Below, one piece after another: positions 46,053 through 56,894 of a stretch of DNA of 64,000 bases. The notes under the pieces were generated by a model. That model had not been told where the DNA came from and did not search any database. It worked only from the letters and a program-made list of their open reading frames with translations. The position numbers and the translations under genes were made by a program. The stretch lies in contig CAVTWL010000012.1 of NCBI GenBank assembly GCA_963738375.1, forward strand, positions 372,001 to 436,000, read 5' to 3'. Position 1 is the first letter of the stretch; each line of letters opens with the position of its first letter. Source of the DNA: Bog-159 sp963738375. GTDB taxonomy: Bacteria > Acidobacteriota > Terriglobia > Bryobacterales > Bryobacteraceae.

Positions 46053-48779
46053 ATGACATCCAAATCGACTGGCCGCCGCGGGTTTCTGAAGACCGTCGCG
46101 CTGGCCGGCGTGCCACTTTCGCAGGCCGCGGCGCAAACACCATCGTCAAAGGTCGTCCCCCGGCCGTTGTGCCCCCAGCGAAGCCCGTCACCCTGCCGCG
46201 ATCTTCCATGCGCTATCCGCGCGTGTTCACCGGGCGCCAACTGGCCATGCTGGCGATGCCTTTGGGCGGCGTGGGCGCCGGCAGCATCAGCCTCGGCGGG
46301 CGCGGGCAACTGCGCGACTGGGAAATCTTCAACCGGCCCGACAAAGGCCGTTCGCCGGAGTATGCGTTTGCCTCGATCTGGGCGCAGGCGGGCAGCCGCA
46401 AGCCGGTCGCGCACGTTCTGGAGTCTCGCCTGATGCCTCCTTATGAAGGCGCGGATGGGCTGGGTTCGAAGAATGCGCCCGGGCTCACGCGCCTCGAAGG
46501 CGCCACATTTACCGGCGAGTTTCCGATCGGGCAGATTGCGTTTCACGATTCGCGGCTGCCGGTGAATGTGTCGTTGGAGGCGTTCAGCCCGTTCATTCCG
46601 CTGGACGCCGAGGAATCCGGTTTGCCGGTGGCCGTCTTGCGATATCGCGTTCACAATCCGGGGCGGGATGCGGCGCGGGTCTCGATTGCCTGGTCGGTCG
46701 AAAACCTGATTGGGGCGAGTTACCAGGACGTCGCGCAACGGCATCCCGGGGAGAAGCGGGCGGTCGAATACCGCGAATCCGAGCACATCAAAGGTCTGGT
46801 GATGAGCAACCCCGGCATGCCGGCTACGGACCCGCAGAACGGGACGCTGGTGCTCGGGCTGGTGAAGCCGGAAGGCAAGTTTACTTATCTGCGCGGCTGG
46901 ACGAATGCAAAGTGGTGGACCAGTCCGCTGCTTTTCTGGGACGATTTCAGCGCGGACGGACAACTGGGACCGGAGGCGGCGGAGCGCAAGCCGATCGGAT
47001 CGCTGTGCCTGCAACAGGAGATCGCGCCAGGCACCGAAGCGTCTTACACGTTTCTGCTGGCGTGGCATTTTCCCAACCGGACGCCGGCCTACTCCGGGCT
47101 GGAGTGCGCCTAAGGGCGACGAGCACACCATCATCGGCAATCATTATTCGACGCGCTTCGCGGGTGCCTGGCAGGCGGCGGAATATGCCGCTGACCATCT
47201 GCCGGATCTGGAGGCGCGCACACGGCGCTTCGTGGAAGCCATGCGCGCCAGCACGCTGCCGCCCGGCGTGCGCGACGCGGCCATGTCCACGCTCTCGACG
47301 CTGGTGACGCAGACATGCTTTCGCACGGCCGACGGAGAGTTTCATGGCTTCGAAGGCTCGGGCGATCATAGCGGCTGCTGTTTCGGCAATTGCACGCACG
47401 TTTGGAACTACGAGACGGCGACGCAGCATTTATTTCCGGCGCTGGCGCGTTCGCTGCGCAAAGCGGCGTTCGGATATTCGGAGGATGAGCAGGGCGGCAT
47501 GCGCTTCCGCCAACTGCTGCCGGACGGTAAGGAACGGTTTCACTACGCGGCGGCGGACGGCCAGATGGGGCAGATCATCAAGACGTATCTGGATTGGCGG
47601 CTATCGGGCGATACGGAGTGGCTGCGCGGGCTGTGGCCCAGCGTGCAGCGGGCGGTTTCATTCGCCTGGATTTCGGGCGGCTGGGATTCGCAGCGGCGCG
47701 GCGTCCTGGATGGCGTCCAGCACAACACTTACGACGTGGAGTTCTATGGGCCCAATCCGCTGTGCGGAATTTATTACCTGGGAGCGCTGCGCGCGGCTGA
47801 GGAGATGGCCAAGGCACTCGAAGACATGCGCGCCGCGGAGGACTATCGTCAGCTCTTCGCAGCGGGCAGCCAGTGGATCGATGCGAATCTGTTCAATGGC
47901 CGGTATTATATCCAGAAGGTGCGCGGCATTCCCAAGGATCAAATTGCGCGGACGACCGTGGGCGATATGGGTGCTGAGAATTCCGAGAAGCCCGAATACC
48001 AGGTGGGCGAAGGGTGCCTGCTCGATCAATTGATGGGGCAGTATCTTGCCGATGTGGCGGGACTGGGGCCGCTGGTGGATCCGGCACACATTCGGGAGAC
48101 GGTGAAGTCGCTCTATCAGTTTAATTACAAGCGCACGTTGTACGAGCACGAATCGGTGCAGCGCACTTACGTATTGAACGATGAGGCGGCCCTGGTGGTT
48201 TGCGATTATGGCACGGGCAAGCGGCCTGAAGTACCGTTCCCGTATTTCAGCGAGGCGTGGACGGGCCTCGAATATCAGGCTGCCTCCACCATGATTTATG
48301 CAGGCATGGTGCGCGAGGGTGTGGAAGCCTTCGAGAATACGCGGCGTCGTTACGATGGCGAGAGGCGCAACCCCTGGGACGAGGCGGAATGCGGACATCA
48401 TTACGCCCGGGCCATGTCGGCGTGGTCGGGAGTACTGGCGCTCAGCGGCTTCCAGTATCATGGCGCGGACAAGAGCGCGATCGTCATGCCGCGCATCAAT
48501 GTGGGGATCGAAAAGTTCTTGTGTTTTTGGTCGGCAGCGCCGGCTTGGGGCACATTCTCGTATGCCGCCGATGGCGGACGGCGGCGAGTGACGGTTAGCG
48601 TTGCCGAAGGGGCATTGCCCCTGCGCAGCCTAACCCTGGCGCCCGCCGCGGCCGGCAACGTCACCGCTACACTGCGGGGACGCGCGATGAGTGTTACTCA
48701 CGACCAGCAGGGATCGGTATTTTCGCTGGTCGAAGAGGCTACCATCCGGGCCGGTGAAGAGTTGGTGCTGCTTGCGTGA
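46053..48779 (+). CDS. GH116-type beta-glucosidase/glucosylceramidase, two frameshifts
   Basis: About 908 codons. The N-terminus MTSKSTGRRGFLKTVALAG is a Tat leader from ATG 46053. The frame changes near 46150-46170 (CCCCC run) into YPRVFTGRQLAMLAMPLGGVGAGSISLGGRGQLRDWEIFNRP, the GBA2-like N-terminal domain. It changes again near 47095-47100 (YSGWSAPKGDEHT continues in the new frame). The catalytic (alpha/alpha)6 domain has CTHVWNYETATQHLFPAL, whose Glu is the likely nucleophile, and VQHNTYDVEFYGPN, whose Asp is the likely acid/base. A C-terminal beta domain follows. Predicted to cut beta-glucosides or glucosylceramides outside the cytoplasm. Confidence 0.87.
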
Positions 48780-49833
48780 GCGTCCTACGCTGGTTTTGGT
48801 TGGCGGATTTCTAGGCGCGGGCAAGACGTCGCTGCTGCTGCGCGCCGCTCGATTGCTGCACCAGCGCGGCCAGCGCGCCGCTATCATTACCAACGATCAG
48901 GCGGGGGCTTTGGTGGATACGCGGATGGCGTCCGCGGCGGGCTTCGATGCCGGCGAAGTGGCGGGGGCGTGCTTTTGCTGCCGCTTTGGCGATTTCGTGG
49001 CGGCGGCGCAGAGCTTGCTGGCGGTGCGTCCGCACGTGATTTTCGCCGAGCCGGTGGGAAGCTGCATGGATCTTTCCGCGACGGTGCTGCAGCCTTTGAA
49101 GCAGTTGCATGCCGGGGAATTTCGCATCGCTCCCTTTTCGGTGCTGGTGGATCCGCGGCGGGCCGAAGAGTTCGCCGGGCGGGACGCCGATCCCGAACTG
49201 AACTACCTTTTTGAAAATCAGCTTGCCGAAGCCGATTTGACCTTGTATACAAAATCCGATTTGTATCCGGATTTCGAGCTCCCGCCCTCCGGCCGGCGAG
49301 TGAGCGCAGTAACTGGACAGGGCGTGGCGGAGTGGCTCGATGAGGTTCTGGGCGGCGCCAGGAAGGCCGGCGGGCGCCTGTTGAATGTCGACTACGCCCG
49401 TTATGCAGCCGCCGAAGCGGCGCTGGGCTGGTTGAACTGGGAGGGCGAATTGCGGCTGGATCCGCCGCTGCCGCCCGCTTCGGTGGTCGGGCCCTTGCTC
49501 GAAAAGCTGGACGAGGAACTGGCGCGCGTCGGCGCCCCCATCGCACATTTAAAGGTTTTCGATCGCGCCCCCAGTGGTTATATTCGCGCGGGCATTTGCC
49601 GCGGCGGCGACGCGCCTTCGGTGGAAGGCGATCTCCTGGCGTCCCCGTCGCGCCGCCACGAGCTGGTGATCAATCTGCGCGCCCGCGCGCTCCCCGTCGT
49701 ACTGGAACAAGCCGTGGCGCGCGCGACCAGCGAACTGTTTCCGGGGCACCGGGTGCTTGGCCAGCAGTGTTTCCAGCCCTCGCCGCCGGTTCCGGAGCAT
49801 CGCTTCCGCGGCATCGTCGCAGACCAGGGCTGA
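48772..49833 (+). CDS. CobW/YjiA-family GTP-binding metallochaperone-like protein
   Basis: About 353 residues. TTG 48772 is the first start before LVLVGGFLGAGKTSLLLRAA (Walker A); it overlaps the GH116 stop by 8 bp. The conserved metal-binding motif is ACFCCRFGDF (CxCC), and FAEPVGSC, LYTKSDLYPDF (TKxD, guanine specificity) complete the G3E GTPase domain. A C-terminal domain of about 130 residues follows. CobW proteins carry zinc, cobalt or other metals to target enzymes. The nearby threonine dehydrogenase (49851) needs Zn and could be a client, but that is inference. Confidence 0.85.
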   Translation: MRERPTLVLVGGFLGAGKTSLLLRAARLLHQRGQRAAIITNDQAGALVDTRMASAAGFDAGEVAGACFCCRFGDFVAAAQSLLAVRPHVIFAEPVGSCMDLSATVLQPLKQLHAGEFRIAPFSVLVDPRRAEEFAGRDADPELNYLFENQLAEADLTLYTKSDLYPDFELPPSGRRVSAVTGQGVAEWLDEVLGGARKAGGRLLNVDYARYAAAEAALGWLNWEGELRLDPPLPPASVVGPLLEKLDEELARVGAPIAHLKVFDRAPSGYIRAGICRGGDAPSVEGDLLASPSRRHELVINLRARALPVVLEQAVARATSELFPGHRVLGQQCFQPSPPVPEHRFRGIVADQG

Positions 49834-49850
49834 AAGCTGATAGCTTGTTG

Positions 49851-50882
49851 ATGATGAAAGCACTCGTCAAGAGCAAGAATGCGCCCGGCCTTTGGCTCGA
49901 AGATGTGGAGAAGCCGCGCATTGGCATCAACGATGTCCTGATCCGCGTGCATCGCGCCGGCATCTGCGGCACCGACGTACACATTTACAAGTGGGACGAT
50001 TGGGCGCAGAAGACCATCGCCATGGGCCTGGTGATCGGCCACGAGTTTGTGGGCGAGATCGCCGAAGTCGGGTCGAATGTGTCGGACTTCTATCCCGGCG
50101 ATATCGTCAGCGGCGAAGGGCACGTGGTGTGCGGGCGCTGCCGCAATTGCCTGGCGGGACGGCGGCATTTGTGCGCGAAAACCCAGGGCATCGGCGTGAA
50201 TCGCGCGGGCGCTTTCGCCGAATACATCGCGCTGCCGATGACCAACATCTGGCGGCATCACGATGGCATCGATCAGGACGTGGCCGCCATCTTCGATCCG
50301 TTCGGCAATGCGGTGCATACGGCGCTATCGTTTCCCGTGCTGGGCGAAGATGTGCTGATCACCGGCGCGGGGCCGATCGGGATCATGGCGGCGGCCGTGG
50401 CGCGGCATGCCGGCGCGCGCTACGTCGTGATCACCGACGTGAATCGAGTACCGGCTGGATCTGGCGCGCAAGATGGGCGTGACCGAGGCGGTGAACATCG
50501 GCAAACAAACGCTGCCGGAAGTGCAGAAGAAGCTCGGGATGACCGAAGGGTTCGACGTCGGCCTCGAGATGTCGGGCAATCCGGCGGCTTTCCGCGACAT
50601 GCTCGCGAACATGAGCCACGGCGCCAAGATCGCGATGCTCGGCATTCCCGCCGGCGAGATGGCCATCGACTGGCGCACCGTGATCTTCAACATGCTCACC
50701 ATCAAAGGCATCTACGGCCGCGAGATGTACGAAACCTGGTACAAGATGACCGTGATGCTGCAATCGGGCCTGGATATCACGCCCGGTGATCACGCACCGC
50801 TTCCATTACACGGAATATCGAGAAGGGCTTCGAGGTAATGTCCAGCGGTCACTCCGGCAAAGTGATTCTGAACTGGCAGTAG
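49851..50882 (+). CDS. tdh: L-threonine 3-dehydrogenase, several frameshifts
   Basis: About 343 codons, close to E. coli Tdh. ATG 49851 (or 49854, MKALVKS). Motifs: RAGICGTDVHIYKWDDWAQ (catalytic Zn Cys), GHEFVGE (His/Glu), CGRCRNCLAGRRHLC (structural Zn), FDPFGNAVHTAL and LITGAGPIGIMAAAVA (NAD binding). Extra bases at about 50446-50450, 50775 and 50812 (C additions) shift the frame. The conserved text YRLDLARKMGVTEAVNI, GLEMSGNPAAF and SSGHSGKVILNW is found in the other frames. It oxidises threonine to 2-amino-3-ketobutyrate. Convergent with the VOC gene; stop codons adjacent. Confidence 0.9.
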
Positions 50883-51224
50883 CTATTTCGGTTTGAAAAG
50901 GCCGACGGTATTGCCTTCCGGGTCGGCGAACCAGGCGAAGCTTCCCGTGGGAATGTCGACGGGGGGCACAATGGTCTTGCCGCCCAGCGCGTTCACCTTA
51001 TCGAGCGCGGCCTGCAGATCGTCGACCATGACGTAGAAGTGGGTGTAGTGGTGAGGCTCGTGGCCGAGGGCAGTCATGTGGCCGGCGATGCCGCCCGTTC
51101 CTGTATCGATCATGGTGGCCGGACCCATGGGGGTCAGTTTCCAATCGAACAGGCTGGAGTAAAATTGCTCGGTGGCCGCTTTGTCTTTGCAGCCGATTTC
51201 AAAATGCACAACCGGATTCGCCAT
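50883..51224 (-). CDS. VOC-family protein (single domain)
   Basis: A 113-residue VOC protein: VVHFEIGCKDKAATEQFYSSLFDWKL at the start, HYTHFYVMVDDLQAALDKVNALGGKT, and the ending WFADPEGNTVGLFKPK. It is probably a dimeric ligand-binding or resistance-type protein; ligand unknown. ATG 51224 is chosen over the in-frame ATG 51242 because AGGA lies 9 nt before it. It shares its direction with a DinB gene 27 bp upstream, a common pairing in this phylum. Confidence 0.85.
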   Translation of the reverse strand: MANPVVHFEIGCKDKAATEQFYSSLFDWKLTPMGPATMIDTGTGGIAGHMTALGHEPHHYTHFYVMVDDLQAALDKVNALGGKTIVPPVDIPTGSFAWFADPEGNTVGLFKPK

Positions 51225-51250
51225 CGTTTTCGATCCTAACATGGGGCCGG

Positions 51251-51718
51251 CTATTGCGCGGCCTTCTTGAGCAAAGCGATCTGTCCCGCGTGATAAAGCA
51301 TGTGCTGGACCACGCCGTGCAGCATGGTGTAGATCGAATAAGGAACTTCTCCGAGCACGGTATCGCGCAGGCGGTCGTCGGTTAACTCGCCGAGGGCGGC
51401 TTCCATATCGCTATGGGCCGCCGCTAGGCCGGCGAGCGCCTGATGCCACGCAGGTTCGCTGGGCTCGGGCGGCGTGGGCCAGTCTTCGGCGGGCGTCAGC
51501 GTCGGCATCACCGCTCCTTGGATGCGCTGCAGCGGAACGGAAATCCAAACGGCGATGTGAAGCACGAGTTCCCAGATGGTGTGGCCGCCAGGAATGGGGC
51601 GTTGGGCGGCGCTCTGCCACGTGACGCCTTTCAGAACTTCGAGCAGTGCCGGGCCATGCCAGGCGGGCCCTTCGTAGGCGCGATGAAATTGGTCGAGGAT
51701 GCGGCGCGTTTCGCCCAT
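51251..51718 (-). CDS. DinB-family protein
   Basis: A 155-residue DinB four-helix-bundle protein. Metal-binding His residues are in IWELVLHIAVW and VVQHMLYHAGQIALL. GETRRILDQFHRAYEGPAWHG starts the domain. ATG 51718 is preferred because upstream in-frame codons do not look like the family. DinB proteins are metal-dependent thiol transferases or hydrolases of unknown substrate here. It starts 4 bp after the end of the large dehydratase-like gene and precedes the VOC gene, perhaps in one transcript. Confidence 0.88.
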   Translation of the reverse strand: MGETRRILDQFHRAYEGPAWHGPALLEVLKGVTWQSAAQRPIPGGHTIWELVLHIAVWISVPLQRIQGAVMPTLTPAEDWPTPPEPSEPAWHQALAGLAAAHSDMEAALGELTDDRLRDTVLGEVPYSIYTMLHGVVQHMLYHAGQIALLKKAAQ

Positions 51719-51722
51719 CCTC

Positions 51723-53051
51723 CTATTCTCTAGGATATTTCGGCCAGGTGCGCTGCCACTGTTTGCGCTTCTGGTAGCCGCGGGCGAGTTCAAGGTAGAC
51801 GCCCAGGTCGCGGTCGAGATCGGACTGGGTGCCGTCGAAGTAGAAATTGCGAATCGGGATGCCCCCCAGGTCTCGGCTGAGCTTGGGATAAATGGCTTCG
51901 CAGACGATGCCGTTCATGCAGGTGAAAGGGCTGATGTCGATGATGCCATCCGCGCCTTTGCGGGCCAGGTATACGACCTTGCCGACGTTGAGAACCATTT
52001 CGCCGAAAGCGCCTTCGCGGGGCAGGTAGGGGCGGGCGCACTCCAAAATCTCGTAGATGTCGGGCTCCTCGTAGCCGATGAAATCCTGTCGGAAAGGTTC
52101 CAGCAGCACGCGCTCGTCGCGCTTCTGCACGCGGTTGCGGACCCAGGCTTCCAGGGCCTCGGAGGTCCAGAGGCGGCCGAGCAGTTTCAGCTTGCGGAAA
52201 TGCTCGGTGTTGGTATACCAGATCCATTCGACGATATCCGAGAGCCATGCTTCGGCGCGATACTCTTCGAGGCGGAGGATCAGGTTTTCGTTGGAAAACG
52301 TATTGAGGCGGCAGAAGATTTCGCCGACGATTCCGATTAACGGTGTTACGCGGTCGCGGCGGCCGGGGATGGCGCGGAAGCGGTCGCGGGCGCGCAGCAG
52401 GGCGGCGCGGATAGCCGCCAATTGAACCGCGGGCTTCAGCGGCGACGCCTCTACGGTACGGCAAACATCGTCGAGGCAGCTTTGATACACGCGCTCGGTG
52501 TGCCCCGATTCGAGTTCGTGCGGGCGGTACTGCAGCATGAGTTTTTGCAGGATATCGGCGGCGAGCAAGGCGCGCCATCCGGTACGCATGAAAGGGCGGG
52601 CCATCTCGCCCAGGCCGTCGTACCCATTGTTGCTGGAGGGTGCCAGCACCTGCGTTTCTTGGTAGCCGCTCTCGTCGAGCACGTGACGCAGGTACGGCGA
52701 GTATTGGCCGAAGCGGCAAGGGCCTTGCGCGGTCGGCATGAACAGGACCGTGCGTGCGGGGTCTGCGCCGCGCGCGCCGGGGCCGCCGTCGAGCACCTTC
52801 ATGAAATCGCCGACAGTGACTTTAGCGGGATAGCACTCGTCGCCGGAGGTATAGCGCGCGCCCAGTTCGCGGGTGCGGTGGTCGGAGGGCGGCGTGGGTT
52901 CGGCGTCGAGGCCGACGGCCCGGAACGCGGCGGCGAAGGCCTGCGCGCTGCCATACGCCATGGGCGGAATGTAAATCTTCTTGCCGGTTAGCGCGGGCTC
53001 GCCGCCATCGCTTGGGATGCGGCGGGCTCCGGCGGCGCTGGTTTGTAGCAT
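51723..53051 (-). CDS. 2-hydroxyacyl-CoA dehydratase-like protein (HGD-D-type C-terminal partner)
   Basis: A 442-residue protein. Motifs: IYIPPMAYGSAQAFAAAFRAVGLDA, RYTSGDECYPAKVTVGDFMKVL, GPCRFGQYSPYLR, SNNGYDGLGEMAR, and ISPFTCMNGIVCEAIYPKLSRDLGGIPIRNFYFDGTQSD near the end. These Cys-containing blocks resemble the subunits of 2-hydroxyacyl-CoA dehydratase-type systems. The start ATG 53051 overlaps the upstream activase gene by 64 bp in another frame. In related genomes the two parts are often one ~1,400-residue protein, so a frame error near 52990-53005 is possible. Cytoplasmic; substrate unknown. Confidence 0.75.
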   Translation of the reverse strand: MLQTSAAGARRIPSDGGEPALTGKKIYIPPMAYGSAQAFAAAFRAVGLDAEPTPPSDHRTRELGARYTSGDECYPAKVTVGDFMKVLDGGPGARGADPARTVLFMPTAQGPCRFGQYSPYLRHVLDESGYQETQVLAPSSNNGYDGLGEMARPFMRTGWRALLAADILQKLMLQYRPHELESGHTERVYQSCLDDVCRTVEASPLKPAVQLAAIRAALLRARDRFRAIPGRRDRVTPLIGIVGEIFCRLNTFSNENLILRLEEYRAEAWLSDIVEWIWYTNTEHFRKLKLLGRLWTSEALEAWVRNRVQKRDERVLLEPFRQDFIGYEEPDIYEILECARPYLPREGAFGEMVLNVGKVVYLARKGADGIIDISPFTCMNGIVCEAIYPKLSRDLGGIPIRNFYFDGTQSDLDRDLGVYLELARGYQKRKQWQRTWPKYPRE

Positions 53052-56000
53052 CGCAGAATCCCCTTGCTATCGAGATAGGCTTCGCAGCGCGTCATGTATC
53101 CGGCATCGTTGCCGTGGCCGTCGAATTGCAGTACCAGCAGCGGCGCGCCGGCGGCATCGCGCGCGAAGTGTTTGATGTAAGAATCCGGACCGCACTTGAA
53201 GTTGGACAGGTAGACGACATGCAGGTTGGCGCGGGATCCGGCGAGGCGCGCGGCTTCCAGAATTTTGCGGCCGGAGGCCCAGTACATATTTTCGTGCAGC
53301 CCGTCCATGGGCTCGCGGCCGGTAACCAGAAAATCGAGTGGGATCACATTGGCGCCGTAGCGATGGCGCAGTTTGCGCGGGATGTCGCAGTTGATGCCGC
53401 GATCGTAGATGTTGTACCCGCGGCCCGCCAGCACCAGGCCGGGCTCGCCGCTTTCTTCGAGAGCGGCCAGCGCGCGGCGCCCCAGTTCCAGCAGGCGCGA
53501 CTGGAATTGCCGCTGTGTGCCGTAGGCGGCGTCGACGGCCCGGTCGTTGGCGCGGCGGCGTATTCCCAAAGGTTTCACGCATGCGGCCAGGGCGGCTTTG
53601 ATTTGATCGGCGCCCAACTGAAAATGGAGCGTAGGCGTCAGAAATGTCGCTTGCAGTTGTTCAAGCCCCGGCGCGACGCGGAGGATGTAAGGCAGGGTCT
53701 GATTCCAAGGGCAGTAATGGGCGGGGCAGGAACTGTTGTCGTCGGATTCGGCGTCGGCAATGTTGGGGACCAGGATGTGGTCGACATCCATTTCCGCCAG
53801 CGCCTTTACGTGGCCATGCGCTACCTGGACGGGATAGCAGGGCTGCGCCACGGCCATCTCGACCCCGGCGGCGGAGATGCGCGGATCGGTTACTGGCGAC
53901 AGTACGGTTTCCATCCCCAATTCCGCGAAATAGCGTTGCCAGAAGGGATAGCGATCGAACGTGGACATGGCCCGCGGAATCCCGACGCGCAGAGCGCCGG
54001 ACTGCGGTTTCGGAGCAGCCTCGGCCAGGTCTTCGATGATGCGCTCGCGGCAGGCGAACAGGTCGTCAATGACGGGTTGGCGTCCGGTGGAAGAAGGCTT
54101 GCGAAATTTATCGGAACACTTGTCGCCCCAAAAGCTCTTTTGGCCCTCGATGGTGAATTCCTTGATGTCGCAGAGATTGGAGCACGCGCGGCAGACGAAA
54201 TCGCGCGAGGTCATGGCCAGTTGGTCGAGGCGATACCCGCGGAAACGGCTCGGGGCATGCGTGGCGGCCTGCCACTGCCGCGCGATCAATGCCATGCCGA
54301 TCGCGCCCATCACGCCGTTGTAAGGCGGCACGGTGATGCGCTTGCCCAGCAGTCCGGCGAAGGCGGCAGCCACGGCATCGTTATAAGCCGTGCCGCCCTG
54401 GAAGTAGATGACCTTGCCGATGTGGCGGCCCCGCACCACGCGATTCAGGTAATTGAGCGCAATGGAATACGACAGTCCTGCGACAAGGTTGGAGACGGGC
54501 TCGCCCTTCAGCAGCCAACCGGTGACGTCCCGTTCCATGAATACGGTGCAGCGTTCGCCCAGGCGCGTGGGCGATGGCGCCTCGAGGGCCAGTCGGGCGA
54601 ATTCGCCCTTGATCGAGATGCCCAGCTTCTCGGCCTGTTCTTCCAGAAATGACCCGGTGCCCGCGGCGCAGGCTTCGTTCATGGCGAAGTCGACCACCAC
54701 GCCGTGTTCGATGGAGATGAACTTGGAATCCTGTCCGCCGATTTCGAAGATGGTGTCCACCGGGTCGCCGCCCATGGTCTGGCTGACGTGCAGCGCGCCG
54801 GTCTTGTGCGCGGTAATTTCGTCGTTGACCACGTCTGCGCCGGCGAACTCGGCGATCAATTCGCGGCCGGAGCCGGTAGTGCCCACGCCGCGGATCTCGA
54901 GGCGGCTGCCCCATCTTTCTTCGAGTTCGTTGAACCCCTGCTGAACGGCTTCGATGGGCCGCCCCGCCGTACGTAAGTAAATGTCGTGGATGACTGTGCC
55001 CTGGCCGTCGATGGCGACGACGTTGGTCGAGACCGAGCCGATGTCGATGCCGAGGTAAGCCGGAATCGGCGCGTCTCCGGCGGGCGGAACGTAGGCGACG
55101 GCCTGATTGCGCCATAAAACAACGTCCCGCATGGAAAGGCGGGTGGTATCTTCCAGGCGCTCCTCGCCTTCGTGCTGGTTGAGGCGGTGGATATCGCGCA
55201 AAGAGCGCTTGCGGGGCTCTTCGGCTTCGAGCATGGCCGCGCCGATCGCGCCGCACCAGGCGTAGTGGGGGGGACGAACATCTGATCCGCCGTAAGTGCG
55301 AAAGCTTCGCGCAGGGCAGCAGTAACGCCCGCGTTTTGCGAAACGGCGCCAATCAGCGCGACAGGCGCGTCCACCGGGCGGCCTTTCACCACGCTGCTTT
55401 TGAAGTTGCGCGCCACCGCGTCGCAGAGCCCGCGCAGGATTTCGGCCGGTCCGTGCCCTTTCTGCTGGGCGTGAATCATGTCGCTTTTGGCGAAGACCGA
55501 GCAGCGCCCTGCGATGCGCGCGGCGCAGCCTGCATGGGCCACCAGGTCGCCCACCTCTTCCACCGAATACCGCATGCGCAGCGCCTGCTGGTCGAGGAAC
55601 GATCCGGTGCCCGCGGCGCACTCGCCGCTGCGGTCGTAGTCGATGATGGTTGGGCCATCCAGACGCAGGTACTTCGAGCTTTCGCCGCCGATTTCAAAGA
55701 CGGTCATCGCCTCCGGATGGAATTCGGCGATCATGCGGGCGATGGCTTTGAATTCGTTTTCGAAATACAGACCCAGGATTTTGGCGATGGTGCGGCTGCC
55801 CGATCCGGTGACGCGGATGCCTTCGACGGACGCTTCGGGTACGACGTCGTAGAACTGCTGCAAAAGGTCGTAGGTGGATTGGATGGGGCTGCCGGCGATG
55901 CGGCGATAGCCGGAAAGGACCAGGGGAGGATCGGCACGGACCATCCGGAATTCCGGAGCATGGGCGCAGAGCGCCTCCAGGATGCCGCGATCCGAGGGAC

Positions 56001-56061
56001 GGCCTATGGCGGCCAGTTTCAGGCTGATGGAGCCGATGTCCAGACCGATATTAATGCCCAT
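52988..56061 (-). CDS. Double BadF/BcrA/HgdC-type acyl-CoA dehydratase activase with DUF2229-like region, one frameshift
   Basis: About 1,023 codons. Two ASKHA ATPase modules in tandem: the first with INIGLDIGSISLKLAAI, VFEIGGESSKYL and SGECAAGTGSFLDQQ; the second with AYLGIDIGSVSTNVVAI, TIFEIGGQDSKFIS and NEACAAGTGSFLEEQ. The Cys in each AAGTGS motif normally holds a shared [4Fe-4S] cluster. A DUF2229-like domain follows, with VCRACSNLCDI and AQPCYPVQVAHG. Such proteins use ATP to inject an electron into radical dehydratases. A run of seven C on the coding strand (55267-55273) needs one more base to join the parts. ATG 56061 follows AAGGA. Confidence 0.85.
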
Positions 56062-56141
56062 AGCTTCGCCGTTCCTTCTCATGATAGAAGGCCCGCTCCG
56101 GCAATACAGTATTTAAGGTCTGAATAGCTTGTTTTTGCGGT

Positions 56142-56894
56142 TTACGGCATGGAATTCCGTGGCGAACGGTAGAGCTGTTCAAACTGGCGCAGTTCGCCGG
56201 CATTCAGATCGGAAACCGCCCACCATGTCATTCCGGCGTTGGCCCAGTGGACCATGTTGTAGCCGTTGCGGGAGAACTCGCCTGCGCCGGTGAGCGCCGT
56301 GGAGGGCCACACGAAAAGATTGATGACGTGCTTGCGGCGTTGATAGACCAGCGCGGCCACGGTGCGATCGGCGGCGTAATCCAGGCGGCCTCCGATCAGC
56401 GGGAAGCCCTCGGCGGGGAAGTCGCGGACTTCCGGCGAGAAATCCAGTTTGCCGTTGAACCATGGTTTCACGGTGTGTTGGTCCGACGAGGGCACGTCGA
56501 GTAAGTGCGTGCCCATCAAGGAGCGAACATGATCCGAAAGAATGTTTTGGGCCAGTTCGCTGGAGCTAGAGCCGCCGGAACGCAGCAGCGTGACGTTCCA
56601 GGCAGCTGAGAGGGCCAGCAGGAGCGCGGCGGCAATGGCCAGGTAGCGCCAGGGCAACCGATCCTGCCGGCTGGCTTGGCGGATGGCAGTCGTGACTTGG
56701 CCCCGCAACTCGGGCGGGGCGGGGAAGTAGGGCGCCTTGGCGCGAACATCGCTGCGCAGTTGGACCAGGCGCGCGTGCATGGCGGCGCAGGCAGGACAAG
56801 TCTCCAGGTGTTCCGCCAGTTTCGATTTTTCCGCGGGGTCGAGTTCATCGTCGAGATATGGGTGCAGGAGAGCTTGAGCCGAAGCGCAGGTCAT
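56142..56894 (-). CDS. Anti-sigma factor with zinc-binding N-terminus and one TM helix
   Basis: A 250-residue protein starting ATG 56894 (overlapping the sigma stop by 4 bp). Zinc-binding anti-sigma motif: LAEHLETCPACAAMH (HxxxCxxC). One membrane helix around residues 81-101 (RYLAIAAALLLALSAAWNV). The periplasmic domain has NGKLDFSPEVRDFPAEGFPLIGGRLDYAA and AALVYQRRKHVINLFVWP, a pattern common in anti-sigma proteins of this type. It probably holds the ECF sigma encoded just upstream at the membrane until stress. Confidence 0.9.
   Translation of the reverse strand: MTCASAQALLHPYLDDELDPAEKSKLAEHLETCPACAAMHARLVQLRSDVRAKAPYFPAPPELRGQVTTAIRQASRQDRLPWRYLAIAAALLLALSAAWNVTLLRSGGSSSSELAQNILSDHVRSLMGTHLLDVPSSDQHTVKPWFNGKLDFSPEVRDFPAEGFPLIGGRLDYAADRTVAALVYQRRKHVINLFVWPSTALTGAGEFSRNGYNMVHWANAGMTWWAVSDLNAGELRQFEQLYRSPRNSMP

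Noticed and set aside
53012..54652. 546-codon open frame antisense to the activase gene
   Set aside because: It is a shadow of a high-GC gene; the protein-like motifs and codon pattern belong to the minus strand.
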